A stretch of 64,000 bases of DNA. Source: Limnoperna fortunei. Lineage: Eukaryota > Mollusca > Bivalvia > Mytilida > Modiolidae. A program made the position numbers and the translations under genes. Location: NCBI GenBank assembly GCA_944474755.1, contig OX104123.1, forward strand, positions 64,163,898-64,227,897, given 5' to 3'. The notes beneath the pieces were generated by a model. The model did not search any database. It saw only the letters and a program-made list of their open reading frames with translations, and was not told the origin of the DNA. Of this stretch, positions 10,801 to 21,475 are shown in pieces; positions within the stretch are counted from its first letter, which is position 1, and the number at the start of each line of letters is the position of its first letter.

Positions 10801-13800
10801 TATTTTTGTTTATTTCTTTGAATTGTTTTTAACGCCACTTTCAGCAATACTTAAGCTATATCATAGCGTCATTTTGTAGTTTGGGAGGGAGCCGTAGTAC
10901 CCGGGGAAACCCCCGACCTTCGGCAGGAAAACTTGCATTCATCTCAAGTAAGATAGGAGTCGAGCACAACCTGCCTGCAATTCGCAACCTAGTTTTGACG
11001 GACCACGTGACCAACAGTAGACTTACTACCATAATCATCCGGCTATAGTCAGATATAAATCAATAAGATCAACTAAAACATTAGCCGCTTATGTATACAT
11101 ACTGTGGTTGCATTTTTATTCGTGGGGTACCAATTTTCGTCGTTTTCGTGTGTAGGGACAAACCACGAAATTAAGAATTCAACGACAAATGATCTCAAGA
11201 AATCTATAATGACGGTAAGCCGACACAAGAAACTGCTATGGGGCATTTGTTTACATGGATAATGACAACTGATGTTCAGGATGCATCGTGATATTGATAT
11301 GTTTTCAATATATAATGACAATTTTGCATTATGAACAACTTTAGTGTGTTTATGACACTAAAAAGAAATAAAATTGATTAAATAAACATTGTTGTTATTT
11401 TTAATTGCCTAATCTCGTCAGTAATGAACGTACTTCCTGTTGTGCCTTTTTGTTGTAAAGTGTTGATGTATACACAATTATTAGAGTAACTTTCTTAATT
11501 GAAATAAACTTCAATAACGCAATTTATTTTTTACACCTTTTATACTGATTTCCATCTTTGAAAACACTAATTATATCATCAATTTTATTGTCAAACAAAC
11601 AAACTTAATCTTTGCCCCAGGGAATGTACAACGAATTTAAAATGAACTGTTTACCTTAATTGGTTTGAATAAAGTGACATGTTTATTAATTGTGTTAATT
11701 ATGTTTACGGCTACAAAACAAAATCTGTTAAATCTTTATTACTTTATGTTCCTTTGAAAACAAAACAGTCATTACGCTGTTTTCAAGATAGGTAGCTAGA
11801 TGTACACTATCACGTGATATATGGTATCGCGTGATTTTATTTAAGACACTTTACTCAACGCACAGTGTTTACAAACGACATAAAACTGCAAAAAACGCAA
11901 TCCCTTTCATACATTTATGTTCAGTGTGGGCTTTGCCCCACGCCACAACAAAAAACAGGCTTTGTTTTGCATCGTTAAACCGTCCCATTTCGTTTTAATG
12001 TTCGCCGCTTTTCAATAAAAGTACCGTAAATTTCTATGAAATCCTATGATCAGCATTACAATTGCGAGGGATTATATCTTGAAAATGATGAATTGGAAAA
12101 TGTACAGACTAACACATGAATACTGAAAATTTGTAAGCAATTCCCTCATTTTTCATTTTTGGAATTTTTTTTATCCCGCGAACCACGAATTTAAGTATCC
12201 AACGAAATGTCTTTTTTCCTTCAACCACGAAAATTGATACCCACGAAAATAAATGAAACCACAGTAATCAGTTTTAAAAGAGATAAAGCTCATTGTAACA
12301 CATCCGTCGTGTCGCTGGCACTCAATCAAGGCAAGTCAAAGTAAACTCAATCCAAGTAAGTCAAAGTAAACTCAATCCAGGTAAGTCAAAGTAAAGGAAA
12401 ATAATACATAAACGTCTACATCTCTACTAAATTAACAGACATGCATCGCGTCTACAAGCACATTATGTATCCCATATATTTTCTTCAATAAAGAAAACAA
12501 CCTGTGTGCAACAAATCTGAGTTTGCAATTACATCAACTAGCGCTATAATTGACTTAGCGAATACTGACTATTTGAGTATAGCAAAACACTGTATAGGAA
12601 AATAAAATCATTCCTGTATTTAAAAAAGGTTAATGAAATCTAAATGTAGCAAAATTGCTAATCAAAACTACATGGCTGGTTATGATACCTACCAAGGGCA
12701 GCTTTTACAAGATTGCTACAGTAGCAATTTTCACAAGTCCTGTTATGATAAAGTACTGTAGAAACTTCACACACTATTGGACACATAGCTTGTCTTAGTT
12801 CGCATGGATTTTGTAACTCTATGTATGTAATATTGTTGACAATTAAATATGGTGATTTTGTTCCGCTGGTACTTGACGACAACGGTACGTTTGTTGTTGT
12901 TTGTAGAACTGTAGACGACTGCCAGGAAACTATCAAGAATATGTTTCAGTAGATTAATCTAAGCTGATCAAAATACGACAAGAGCATATTTAATGCTGCC
13001 AACAGAACCTTATTATTTCTTAAATTTTTATTGTATTTTAATTGCGTTAGAATACAGAAAAATCCCATAGTTATATGTTACACCTGATTTGGATACAATA
13101 ATTAGGATAGCCTAGGGGCTAAATTAACCCATAACAATTAATATAATACGTAAATACACAATAAACAACTTATTAGATTTACGTTATGACAGCCCTATCA
13201 AAGTCTCACAACTGATAAGAACTGATAACCTTTTCATAGACATTACAATATGAACCTCCAGATAGCGTGTTTGATTTGTTAAAGATTGTGTAAAAATATT
13301 TTAAGGTGGGTGGTTTGGTTAGTATAGGAGTAGTTAATCTCCACTTTTCTAATGCACGGCTGTCTAAACCAGAATCTTTACTCCTAGCGGTTGCTTAGGA
13401 TTGGCTATATAATGCGTTTGTCTGTTAGTTTTATCCGTTCCCGTAGTTAAAACAGTCATCTTCAGTTTTAAAGTTTTGTTCGTATTAGTATTTGTAACAT
13501 AGAGAATCAACATTATAAATAAGCTGTCAAGTTGGTAATGATACAAAATAATAAATATAATTACGAAGAATATCACAAAACCGCTTTGGGTACAACTCTA
13601 TTATTGACGAGGTAAAATGCTCCCGCACTCCCAGGGATGGTCGACGCTACAACTACCACACTCCCAGTGATGGTCAACGCTACAACTACCACACTCCCAG
13701 TGATGGTCAAAAGCTACAACTACCACACTCCCAGGGATGGTCAACGCTACAAATACCACACTCCCAGGGATGGTCGACGCTACAACTACCATACTCCCAG

Positions 13801-15931
13801 GGATTGTCGACGCTACAACTACCACACTCCCAGTGATGGTCGACGCTACAACTACCACACTCCCAGGGATGGTCGACGCTACAACTACCACACTCCCAGG
13901 GATGGTCGACGCTACAACTACCACACTCCCAAGGATGGTCGACGCTACAACTACCACACTCCCAGGGATGGTCGACGCTACAACTACCACACTCCCAGTG
14001 ATGGTCGACGCTACAAATACCACACTTCCAGTGATGGTCGACGCTACAACTACCACACTCCCAGGGATTGTCGACGCTACAACTACCTCACTCCCAGGGA
14101 TGGTCGACGCTACATCTACCACACTCCCAGTGATGGTCGACGCTACAACTACCACACTCCCAGGGATGGTCGACGCTACAACTACCACACTCCCAGTGAT
14201 GGTCGACGCTACAACTACCACACTCCCAGGGATGGTCGACGCTATAACTACCACACTTCCAGTGATGGTCGACGCTACAACTACCACACTCCCAGGGATT
14301 GTCGACGCTACAACTACCACACTCCCAGGGTTGGTCGACGCTACAAATACCACACTTCCAGTGATGGTCGACGCTACAACTACCACACTCCCAGGGATTG
14401 TCGACGCTACAACTACCACACTCCCAGGGATGGTCAACGCTACAACTACCACACTCCCAGGGATGGTCGACGCTACAACTACCACACTCCCAGGGATGGT
14501 CGACGCTACAACTACCACACTCCCAGTGATGGTCGACGCTACAACTACCACACTGCCAGGGATGGTCGACGCTACAACTACCACACTCCCAGTGATGGTC
14601 GACGCTACAACTACCACACTCCCAGGGATGGTCAACGCTACAACTACCACACTCCCAGGGATGGTCGACACTAAAATTACCACACTCCCAGGGATGGTTG
14701 ACGCTGACGAATACTGACGAACATAACAAATATGGCGGGATGAAAAAACATTAATGGAAATGTAAAGTAACATTTGTAGACCATTAGAAATAAACAATAA
14801 CATTTTTATTTAGCCGTTTATGAATATATTACCATTTACAATGTGTAGAATTTTACATACCGTATATAAAAACTCACTTTGGTTATTAGGGTCTTGACAA
14901 TAACAAAATTGACACTGGACATCATTTTTCAAGGTCATAACCTGACAGGTAGACGAACATAGTTTATACTCATCCATGCATGGGTTGTCCAAGGCATAAA
15001 ACATTGGCTGGCCAACTGAATTAGCTGCAATATATAAAGTAGAACAGAAAGAAAGCCTATGTGTTGTCCATCATTTTCTCATTGAACAGCAGTATATAAG
15101 TAACTTGCCAGTGTGTTATTCTTTAGTGTCGAGACTATTTCCCATATGAACGAATTTTCACCTATAGATGTGAAATTTTTTTTTCGTCATATATCCTTTT
15201 ACCCTACTACAGACTTTCAGCTAGCAACAGTTGATTATTTTATAGGGTCATTGCATGAATATTGGGAAATATTGTCCCAGGCAAGATGTTATTGCACGAG
15301 TGCGAGTGCAATAAAGCACCTTGTGAGGGACAACATTTCTCAGTATTCATGCAATAACCCTTTTATTATATTGTAATAATTTTCGGGTACTTTTAAGTGA
15401 TTATTCATTATCATTGCTATTTTGTTATCAGCATTCTTTAAAGAAATTCATAGTGACATAAATCCACACAAAGCATGGACAGTGGCTTATAAACATAATC
15501 ACCTACTCCAGCAATGCAAATTTGTCATATCACTTTGTTCTATTATACAACCTAGCATTCCAACTTACGTTCTATTATGTCACAAATGCGGACATTTTTA
15601 CAGCAACCCAATTATTCATATTGTAACTTCTTGCTCCAGTCTAATGACTATTAGAGACGAACTGTGGTGCGAAATAATCAATATCGGCCCAATTGACTTC
15701 AGTGTTGCACTTCACAACATGAATGAAACAGAACTTACACTCAACCTGTTGTCATGTGATAGTGACAAGTTTTTCCATTTAAACTCTTTCGATTCCGAAA
15801 AGTTTAGTAAAGTATGCATAACTTTCCTCTACAAACTATGTAAAACCTACGATGACTAAGTCAATTATTAGCGGCATCTTTATTCTCCCGTCTAAACCTA
15901 TGATCTGCGTGTACAAACAATAATACCAGAT

Positions 15932-15990
<59 letters not shown>

Positions 15991-16264
15991 TTATCTTGTA
16001 AATCTTCTTATACTGCTTTATTTGTGTAATATCTTGCTCTCCTTAAGGAGGATAATAAAGAATAATAATAATAATAATTATCTATAATTCTTGTATTTGG
16101 TTATTAACGCCAGTTTAATATTTAGTAAACAAATTGTGACCTTTTGGCACACCTAATATTAAATGAAAGTAAAACACGCTTTACATTTAATAAGACTAAA
16201 TAGTACAATTAACGTTTTACCCTGCGCATAATACTTTATAAGCAAATATAAAATAAGTGGCAAA

Positions 16265-16352
<88 letters not shown>

Positions 16353-16739
16353 AGAAATAGGAAAATGTTGCAAAATAGTACTACAACAAATGATATCTCT
16401 TGTAAAAGCATTGCCATCCCTGTAAAGGTTAAAATACAATGTAGGAATGTCTCATTAAAGGAAAAGACATGGACAAAAAAAAGAAAATTAACTATTATAA
16501 ATTAAATTTCAGTTATTTTTAAATGCCGAATGTTTGAAATTACATATTTGAACTGCTTAACTGTTAGCAACATATCTTTACGTGTCAACAAAAAAAAGGT
16601 TCTATTAAAACGACTAACAAACTTCTGTAAATATCAGTAAGGGGGAGTTTTTCGGAGCTCAGTTAAGAAATATATTACCTGATATTTGTTCTAACAATAA
16701 AATTCCGACACAAAAAAATAGAAACCATTTGAGCGTCAT
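7842..16739 (-). CDS. Secreted cysteine-rich multi-domain protein, antistasin-like; eight predicted exons
   Basis: The predicted CDS joins complement 16739-16679, 15024-14878, 12929-12693, 10710-10498, 9494-9438, 8896-8774, 8129-7983 and 7876-7842: 1020 bp, 339 residues plus stop. Every junction has AG/GT consensus and is phase 1, so the frame stays open throughout. The protein starts with a signal peptide. Four exons each carry the module C-x6-C-x3-C-x(11-15)-C-x2-C-x-C, one carries an antistasin-like six-Cys domain, and Thr/Ser-rich linkers lie between them. Antistasin-type domains are known in protease inhibitors and other secreted proteins; a role in extracellular binding or inhibition is inference. 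Modules contain several N-x-[ST] glycosylation sites. Exons could have been missed, because phase-1 exons can be added or skipped without breaking the frame. No homologue was recognised by name. Confidence 0.78.
7983..8129 (-). CDS. Exon 7 of Cys-rich gene: six-Cys module 4
   Basis: 147 bp, phase 1/1, acceptor ctttcag, donor gtaagc. It encodes NPC-x6-C-PSN-C-x15-C-DY-C-D-C, with a glycosylation site (NCT) over the third Cys. The Cys3-Cys4 loop is four residues longer than in modules 2 and 3. It shares the NPC start with modules 1 and 2, so modules 1, 2 and 4 look closest to one another. Confidence 0.8.
8774..8896 (-). CDS. Exon 6 of Cys-rich gene: six-Cys module 3
   Basis: 123 bp, phase 1/1, acceptor acttttag, donor gtataa. 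It encodes C-LSDPTS-C-PGH-C-x11-C-YF-C-R-C, with one N-x-T site between Cys 3 and 4. The spacing 6-3-11-2-1 equals that of module 2. No long open frame covers this exon, so frame-based gene finding would miss it. Confidence 0.78.
9131..9342. repeat. Diverged tandem duplication, about 116 bp, in an intron
   Basis: Segments 9131-9219 and 9247-9342 share, with gaps, ataaccct...gac(t)ttccgc(c/a)gggtat...aacgttc(g)aaaa(a)...tg(tg)gatataaaa. They are too diverged to be recent. They lie between exons 6 and 5 of the Cys-rich gene. Confidence 0.6.
9438..9494 (-). CDS. Exon 5 of Cys-rich gene: Thr/Ser/Pro linker
   Basis: A 57-bp exon, phase 1/1, with a good tttttgcag acceptor and a gtaatg donor. It encodes TTTTSTTDSTPLPVQHHTG, with no Cys, resembling a mucin-like spacer between the antistasin-like domain and module 3. 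As a short symmetric exon it could be skipped without changing the frame. Support is from splice signals, phase and composition, so confidence is lower than for the Cys exons. Confidence 0.65.
10498..10710 (-). CDS. Exon 4 of Cys-rich gene: antistasin-like domain
   Basis: 213 bp, phase 1/1, acceptor cacttaag, donor gtaaga. After about 38 charged residues the exon gives C-x4-C-x4-C-PDGTEFDIGPNG-C-PM-C-R-C. The G-x(2-3)-F-D-x-x-G-x-x-G-C-P-x-C-x-C stretch is the hallmark of antistasin-family domains. The basic N-terminal stretch before the domain has no Cys and is predicted hydrophilic. In antistasins the segment near Cys 2-3 forms the protease-binding loop; whether this copy inhibits a protease cannot be told from sequence. 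Confidence 0.8.
10824..11046 (-). mobile_element. tRNA-derived SINE in intron 3
   Basis: Read on the minus strand, the element starts at about 11046 with a tRNA-like head (agccggatgattatggtag, a degenerate A-box region), continues with a body containing gaaggtcgggggtttccccg and tactacggctccctccc, and ends with atatagcttaagtattgctg and gtggcgttaaaaac near 10826. Head and body match the copy at 39165-39415; the head matches 60931-61018. It sits between exons 4 and 3 of the Cys-rich gene. The tail resembles the 3' end of LINE-B. Confidence 0.8.
11102..12264. mobile_element. Non-autonomous DNA transposon with long terminal inverted repeats
   Basis: The left end ctgtggttgcatttttattc (from 11102) and the reverse complement of the right end (to 12264), ctgtggtttcatttattttc, match for roughly 40 bases, including (t)tcgtgggta(c/t)caattttcgt. 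TA flanks both ends (11100-11101 and 12265-12266), as in Tc1/mariner-type insertions. Related subterminal stretches (aaccacgaaattaagaattc and aaccacgaatttaagtatcc) lie inside each end. The interior has no transposase ORF. It is inserted in the intron between exons 4 and 3 of the Cys-rich gene. Confidence 0.8.
12321..12395. repeat. 25-bp tandem repeat, three copies
   Basis: Units start at 12321, 12346 and 12371. The common part is ctcaatc...aagtcaaagtaaa, with two or three substitutions between copies. Confidence 0.9.
12693..12929 (-). CDS. Exon 3 of Cys-rich gene: Thr/Ser linker plus six-Cys module 2
   Basis: The 237-bp exon (phase 1/1) uses a gtaggt donor. It opens with a Ser/Thr-rich stretch, including STVLQTTTNVPLSSSTSGT, which is likely to be O-glycosylated, and then reads NPC-x6-C-PIV-C-x11-C-EN-C-Y-C. 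There is a glycosylation site (NRT) inside the module. An alternative acceptor at 12909 (ctacag) would give a 216-bp exon in the same phase, removing seven residues from the linker; the sequence does not decide between them. Confidence 0.8.
13630..14714. repeat. 33-bp minisatellite, about 33 copies, in intron 2 of the Cys-rich gene
   Basis: The unit is ctacaactaccacactccc followed by agggatggtcgacg. The main variants are aggg/agtg, aacta/aaata and gatgg/gattg. Because 33 is a multiple of three and the unit has no stop in five of six frames, long repetitive open frames appear on both strands (11-residue units such as DATTTTLPGMV on plus and CSVDHPWECGS on minus). None has a credible start, splice signals or non-repetitive flanks. 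Alternating GGG and GTG units and a recurring three-unit block show higher-order structure. Confidence 0.95.
14878..15024 (-). CDS. Exon 2 of Cys-rich gene: six-Cys module 1
   Basis: The acceptor is atattgcag and the donor is gtgagt; 147 bp, phase 1 to phase 1. The module reads NPC-x6-C-SST-C-x12-C-QF-C-Y-C, followed by an Asn-rich tail. The NPC opening and the closing C-x2-C-Y-C match module 2, which shows that the exons arose by duplication. There is no candidate disulfide partner outside the six Cys, so the module is probably self-contained. Confidence 0.8.
15244..15361. mobile_element. Foldback element, 118 bp, inverted arms of 35 bp
   Basis: The left arm 15244-15278 (agggtcattgcatgaatatt...tgtccc) is nearly the reverse complement of the right arm 15327-15361. 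The spacer holds a second small inverted repeat, attgcacgagtgcgagtgcaat, at 15291-15312. The overall cruciform and short length fit a MITE or foldback element. No target duplication is obvious. Confidence 0.75.
15422..16078 (+). mobile_element. 5'-truncated LINE: ORF2 C-terminus and 3' end
   Basis: The plus-strand frame 15422-15859 encodes the C-terminal part of a LINE ORF2: C-H-K-C-G-H, then a second half H-I-V-T-S-C, forming a Cys/His cluster, and then the family-typical RDELWCEII. After the stop comes a 3' UTR with a (TTTA)n run (15930-15993), a small palindrome ctccttaaggag and ataataaag followed by (aat)n, ending near 16078. This hairpin-plus-AAT tail is a typical LINE 3' end. It is inserted in intron 1 of the Cys-rich gene, opposite to the gene. 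Confidence 0.75.
15930..15993. repeat. (TTTA)n microsatellite, 16 units
   Basis: A perfect tetranucleotide run within the 3' UTR of the truncated LINE. Confidence 0.98.
16266..16350. repeat. (ATT)n microsatellite, about 28 units
   Basis: A perfect trinucleotide run. The poly-Ile and poly-Asn frames over it are artefacts. It may mark the tail of another retroelement, as AAT tails do at 16060, but no element is attached visibly. Confidence 0.98.
16679..16739 (-). CDS. Exon 1 of Cys-rich gene: start codon and signal peptide
   Basis: The ATG at 16739-16737 opens MTLKWFLFFCVGILLLEQIS, with a Lys close to the start and an uninterrupted hydrophobic core, a typical eukaryotic signal peptide. The exon ends TCA-G before a gtaata donor at 16678, leaving phase 1, exactly what the downstream module exons need. 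It is only 61 coding bases. The 5' UTR extends to the right and its start is not known. Confidence 0.75.
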
Positions 16740-16789
16740 TATAACAGTATATGTCACTAGGTTCAGATATGTGTGACAGGTCGTTAAAC

Positions 16790-16820
16790 ACAGATAAGAC
16801 AACCGATAAATATATCTATT
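16790..16820 (-). promoter_or_regulatory. Possible TATA box of the Cys-rich gene
   Basis: On the minus strand tatatttat lies at 16814-16806, about 70 bases upstream of the predicted start codon. It would place transcription start near 16780 and give a short 5' UTR. AT-rich sequence makes chance matches common. Confidence 0.2.
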
Positions 16821-17119
16821 TATCTTTCATACAGCAGTATCGTAAGTGTAACATATTAATACGTTTGCAAGTATTTTTATTTTAGATGTTTAAAGTAAGG
16901 TGGGATCCTGAAAATTTTCTAATGAGGTTTCCTCTTATAATCAAAATGGAGGCGGTACATCCTGAATGAAACCCAAAAGACCTGCTTTCCCTTATGAATA
17001 TATAACAAGTTTAGTGGTTCTATAAATATTAAATATATACCGAGTATTTGGAATATCCGTAAAAGCCGTAGACTTTTAACAATTTACCGTTCGCTTAAAC
17101 TAAAAAACATCGTATCATC

Positions 17120-17515
17120 TTATCACCTGCTTACACTTTACCCTATTATTACACTACTGTCCTACCACCATAGCATATGCTTAAACTACTCCGATATCTG
17201 CTGCTTACACTACTGTACTACCACTTTACCGTATGCTTACATTACTGTCTTAAAATCTTATAAACAGTTTATACTGATGACCTACCACTTTGCCCTATGC
17301 TTTTGCTGCTGTCATACAACCGCATCACCTGCTTACACTACTGTCCTTCCGCCATATCTCCTGCTTATTCTACTGTCCTACCACTTTATCGTATACTTTC
17401 GCTTCGCTGCTGTCCTACCGCCGTATCACCTGCTTATACTACTGTCCTATCACCGCATTGACTACTTTCCTTTCACCTTATCATATACCTGCTCTACTGT
17501 GACTTTATATTTTTT
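17120..17515. repeat. Degenerate minisatellite, period about 30-36 bp
   Basis: Repeats built on cctgcttacactactgtcct and accactttaccgtatgctta occur about ten times with many substitutions and gaps. The pyrimidine-rich frame on the plus strand has no coding character. Confidence 0.8.
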
Positions 17516-20100
17516 ACAATTGTAGTCTCATCATAGTTATTTGGAAAATACAGAATATTTTTTGATATGACATTAAAAAATTATTGACATAAATAAGATA
17601 AATATGCATGATAGATAATATCTATTTCGGTAGGTACTAATATACAATTTTAAATGTATTCTATAACGCAGTTTAATATTTTCAATTTTTTATGTTCCGA
17701 TTTTTACAAGAACATTTTATAGAAAACAGTGATGTAATATATAAAAAATATTTTTGCATTGAGTTATGCTTTAAAATCGGACTGGAAAAGCCGTCACAGT
17801 TCGTCCCTTAAATAGTCCTTCAACAAAAGACCAATAAGCCTTCTTGTTATGTATATGAACCTACGGATTCTTTTACTTTAAGCGGCATATAAAGACTAAT
17901 ATATTACAGACAAGTTCACTGCCGCAACGAATGACGTGAAATTTTATAGGAAATCGGACTGAAGACTATGTTTTTGTGATATCAATTGCTGTAACCAATC
18001 CCAGCTAGAATGTATTATTAATATGCTCATTGAAGTGTGTTTTAGACATCACGTGTTCAACGTTTGCTGTTCTTCTTCTTAAGAGGGTGGAGTTCGATAA
18101 AATCACATGTATATATGGGTCTTGTTGATGTTTAATAACATATTTCAACGGATTAAAATTTAAGCTGGTTTAGGAGGAATATATGCAACACTCAGTGTTT
18201 GTTTCATTCTAATAATAAAAACCCGCAGATTAGTACTTATGTTAACAGGGATATGTCAAATGTTTTTCCTTTTACGAAAAAAGTAGTAAAACCAAGATCA
18301 ATACTATTCTCTAGAACGTTTGTGGTGTGTATTGCATAGTTTTAACGACATCGTTTCAGTTTTCTTCAACTGGGTTTATTAAAACAAAATGCAACAAACA
18401 GAAAGGCTTTACTAAGGTATTGAACTATTGGAATTCCATCTCTGTGTTATTGCATGGTCCTCATTTCCTGGAGATAACTTTGAGATATCCTACGTTGGCG
18501 GTGTGGGTGTTTGTCCTTCGGATGATACTATACTGTTTAGTAGCAGCTGTTTACAAAAAAGAGTTTGGCGATACTTTTTTGGTTTAATTGTATCTGTGAA
18601 AGCTTTTGTTTATTATGTGTGTTCTTATTAGAGCGTTCTGTTCAATGTTAACTTGTGGTTGATGATTTTGGAAAAAACTTTTCAATGTATGGAAAGAGGT
18701 TTAGTGAAGAAATTATCCTAACCAACAATAAAACCTCGTTGATTAGGACACTTTTGTGTCTCTTAGGAATGCAGTAGAGTAATTAAGACCAACATTAATT
18801 GGCATATATCTTAAAAATTAAACAAATGTAGGGTATAATGACAATTGTCTACGTCGCTGCCGCTCGAAAGCCATATGTACAGCAATATAGTCGAAGGCGA
18901 AGCAAAAATTAAAACAAACCACATTTAAAAACAAGCAGTATATTGTATTTCATATGCAAAAAGATATAAGATAATTCTATATGAACGACTTTTATGTTCG
19001 TTGTATTTTCTGTCTGACTACTACAATAAGTATTTATTTCATAAAACCAAATAAAATACCAAAACAAAGCTCGTTTCGTCAATGTAGAAACGATTAATAT
19101 TAGGACACTTCACACAAACCGTTTTGGTGTTCTACATGTATTAAGAACCGTATCGTAGCTGACAAAATAAAACCTTTTGAAATTATTATATTTTTTAATT
19201 TGACTTCGGATAGTCGTACATAACAATGCGATTTTGTCATGATAATACTTAGATCCACCTTCTTCAGAAGCAAATAGTCGTCCCACTACTTAAAAGGGAA
19301 ATAGAGGAAGAATATAGCTCGAGCAATGAACTGTTTGTTGTAATATGAGTTTTATTTGTTTTATGTGAAAGGAATTTCATTTATTTATATTTTATTTTCG
19401 CTTTTAAATTTAATGCGTTCATGCAGACACGAACACACAGTAATATTAGTAGAATATATTGATCAATGACTTGATAACAGGTACATATGCCTGATTTTAT
19501 AAATTTTTTTGATGTTATTCTAATACCCTATTTGAATGATATTTGTATGCATATCATCTAAGCACTCAAAACCAAAAACAACAAACCGTGAGCTGAATTT
19601 GTGAGACTTTGTATTTCAGAAATGTCTAGAATTGGGGGAATTCCTTCATGGAGTTTATTACCAGAAAAATGAGTAAAATCAAACAAAGGAAGGACCATAG
19701 TTCATTAAGAGCCCCAGAAAAAAACAATTCAGGAGCACCAAATGGCAAAACAATAAAATATGCTACTCACTTTTCTACGATTTCATTTTTTTTCTGTTGA
19801 AGTCATATTTCTTGTCATGACAGTGATTATTTCGTTGTGGTTTATAAATATCTAACACAACATAACAATTATATACTGTTAATTTAGGATTTACAGTTAC
19901 ATTATTTAAATTGGTATAAACAAAAGAGTACAATTTATTTATTGTTAACAAGTTCTGTCAGGTGAAATTGCATTTAGCGTTATTCAGAGTTGTCTTTCTT
20001 TTGTATGTATTCTGATATGAGAAAAATCGATGTATTATATAATTATACATGTTAATAATGCAGAAAGAAGTGTATAGGCGAAATAAATGTACAATGTACA
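17516..20100. other. Non-coding stretch, nothing recognised
   Basis: The short overlapping frames at 18327-18631 have no domain, no conserved motif and stops on every side. No long repeat structure is visible apart from A/T-rich simple sequence. Confidence 0.5.
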
Positions 20101-20120
20101 CTACTTTTTTAAATGAGCAT

Positions 20121-20237
20121 AATAGGAGCCTGCTGCTTTAATAATAAATTGTATTTGAATTACGACGAAAACGACTTTTTCTAAATTGTCTTAATAGAAT
20201 CCTGCTGCTTTAATAATAAATTGTATTTGAATTACGA
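20121..20237. repeat. Short direct duplication, 45 bp, 27-bp spacer
   Basis: 20121-20165 and 20193-20237 share cctgctgctttaataataaa and ttgtatttgaattacga with two differences at the start. Confidence 0.95.
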
Positions 20238-20534
20238 AGATACATGCACATTAACAGTTCTATTAGTAGATCAAAAGCATAAAATAGCGCAAAAATCTGC
20301 CCATAAAAAAATTTATGTTTTAAGCTAGTTGCGAATGATTCAGAATAACTGTAAAGACCATAAATATAGCCCAAGTAAATCAAATCGAGCCCTATAAAAA
20401 AGGCGCCCAATTAAATAACTTACTGTAACAGAACTTATAAAAAAATCTCTTTATGTATGATTTTGTACTTCAAATGCTGTTTTATAGATTTAGTTGTAAA
20501 ATTCTATACAAATATTATGCCCAACAAGAATTTG

Positions 20535-20715
20535 ACATTTAAAAAAAACAACACGAATTGTGAGCAGATTAATCTATATAGAAACAATAATTTTAAATAA
20601 GTTCACATTTGATCTACACTAAGACAAATTGTAAAAATTTACATTAGGATAATTTGTATAAATTTTTGAAAAAAAATGTTTTAAAATGTTCGTGCAACAA
20701 AGTACCCATGTAATA
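20535..20715. repeat. Dispersed direct repeat, copy 1
   Basis: It shares about 165 bp with 22015-22175, including agaaacaataattttaaata and cgtgcaacaaagtacccatg, with small indels. The two copies are 1.4 kb apart in the same orientation. They are not identical, carry no terminal TG/CA and enclose no coding sequence, so they are not convincing LTRs. Confidence 0.85.
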
Positions 20716-21239
20716 CTAAGTCGATGTTTTTAATTGCCAGCCTCATGCGAATTACATTATGAAGCACATATTGCGGAAAAATGAAAGATTTTATTCAAAA
20801 GTAATTTGTCTATCCCACAAAAGAATTATTCCTGCGTCTAACTCGGACTACTACTGATAGTTTTGTTTTGAACACCTGCAGCCATTGTATAGTAAATAAC
20901 AGGAGTTCCTTACAAATGGAATTAATTGTCAACGGAATTATTTATGTGTCACGATCTGTCTATTATGATTCTTAAGACAAAACATGTCGTGCGTTAGCTG
21001 TTCATGGTTAATGTGTTTATGATCATTAGAAATAACCCTTTTGTCAGCAGATTTCAATGGAAAATAGGTATGAAACATTAAATGTATGTCGAATGTTTTA
21101 AAACTACACATAACCTCTAAAATATTATATGTATAATTCTTCTGTGTATTCAGTAAACATTTCGCAGTAGCTTGATTAGTTTGAACGGTTGTTAAGTCAT
21201 CTATTATGAACATGTACATATGGGCAATGATTTAAAAAC

Positions 21240-21475
21240 TACTTTATTAATTTATATGTCAAGAAAAAAAGGCAAAGAAAACCGGCCGAACGACAAGAGT
21301 CAAAAGTCAAGGGACAGTTACAAATCCGGATATAGACAAACACAACACAAAAACCAAAAACACAAAAACAGAAAGAGAGTAACCCGAACCCAATAAAAAC
21401 CATGGGTGCACTCAGTTGCTCCGGACGAGTGAGCAGTGTCTGCCTATAATTAGACACCCGTCGAGTTACTAAATA
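21240..21475 (-). mobile_element. 3' tail of a Penelope-like element, truncated copy
   Basis: It matches the tail of the element at 52160-54345: aaccggccgaacgacaagag, caagggacagttacaaatcc, acccaataaaaaccatgg, gctccgg(a)cgagt and gtcgagttact in the same order. No RT sequence is attached. It lies between the two dispersed repeat copies. Confidence 0.8.

Noticed and set aside
13601..14803. Long repetitive open frames on both strands
   Set aside because: They are produced by a 33-bp unit that is free of stops in five frames. There are no flanking unique coding sequence, splice sites or start context.
15113..15376. A small plus-strand gene
   Set aside because: The frame runs through a foldback element whose arms are complementary. 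It has no homologue or domain.
16217..16505. Poly-Ile and poly-Asn frames
   Set aside because: These are translations of an ATT microsatellite.
18327..18631. Two overlapping plus-strand frames as a gene fragment
   Set aside because: Hydrophobic, but without motifs, splice context or repeat homology. Probably chance.
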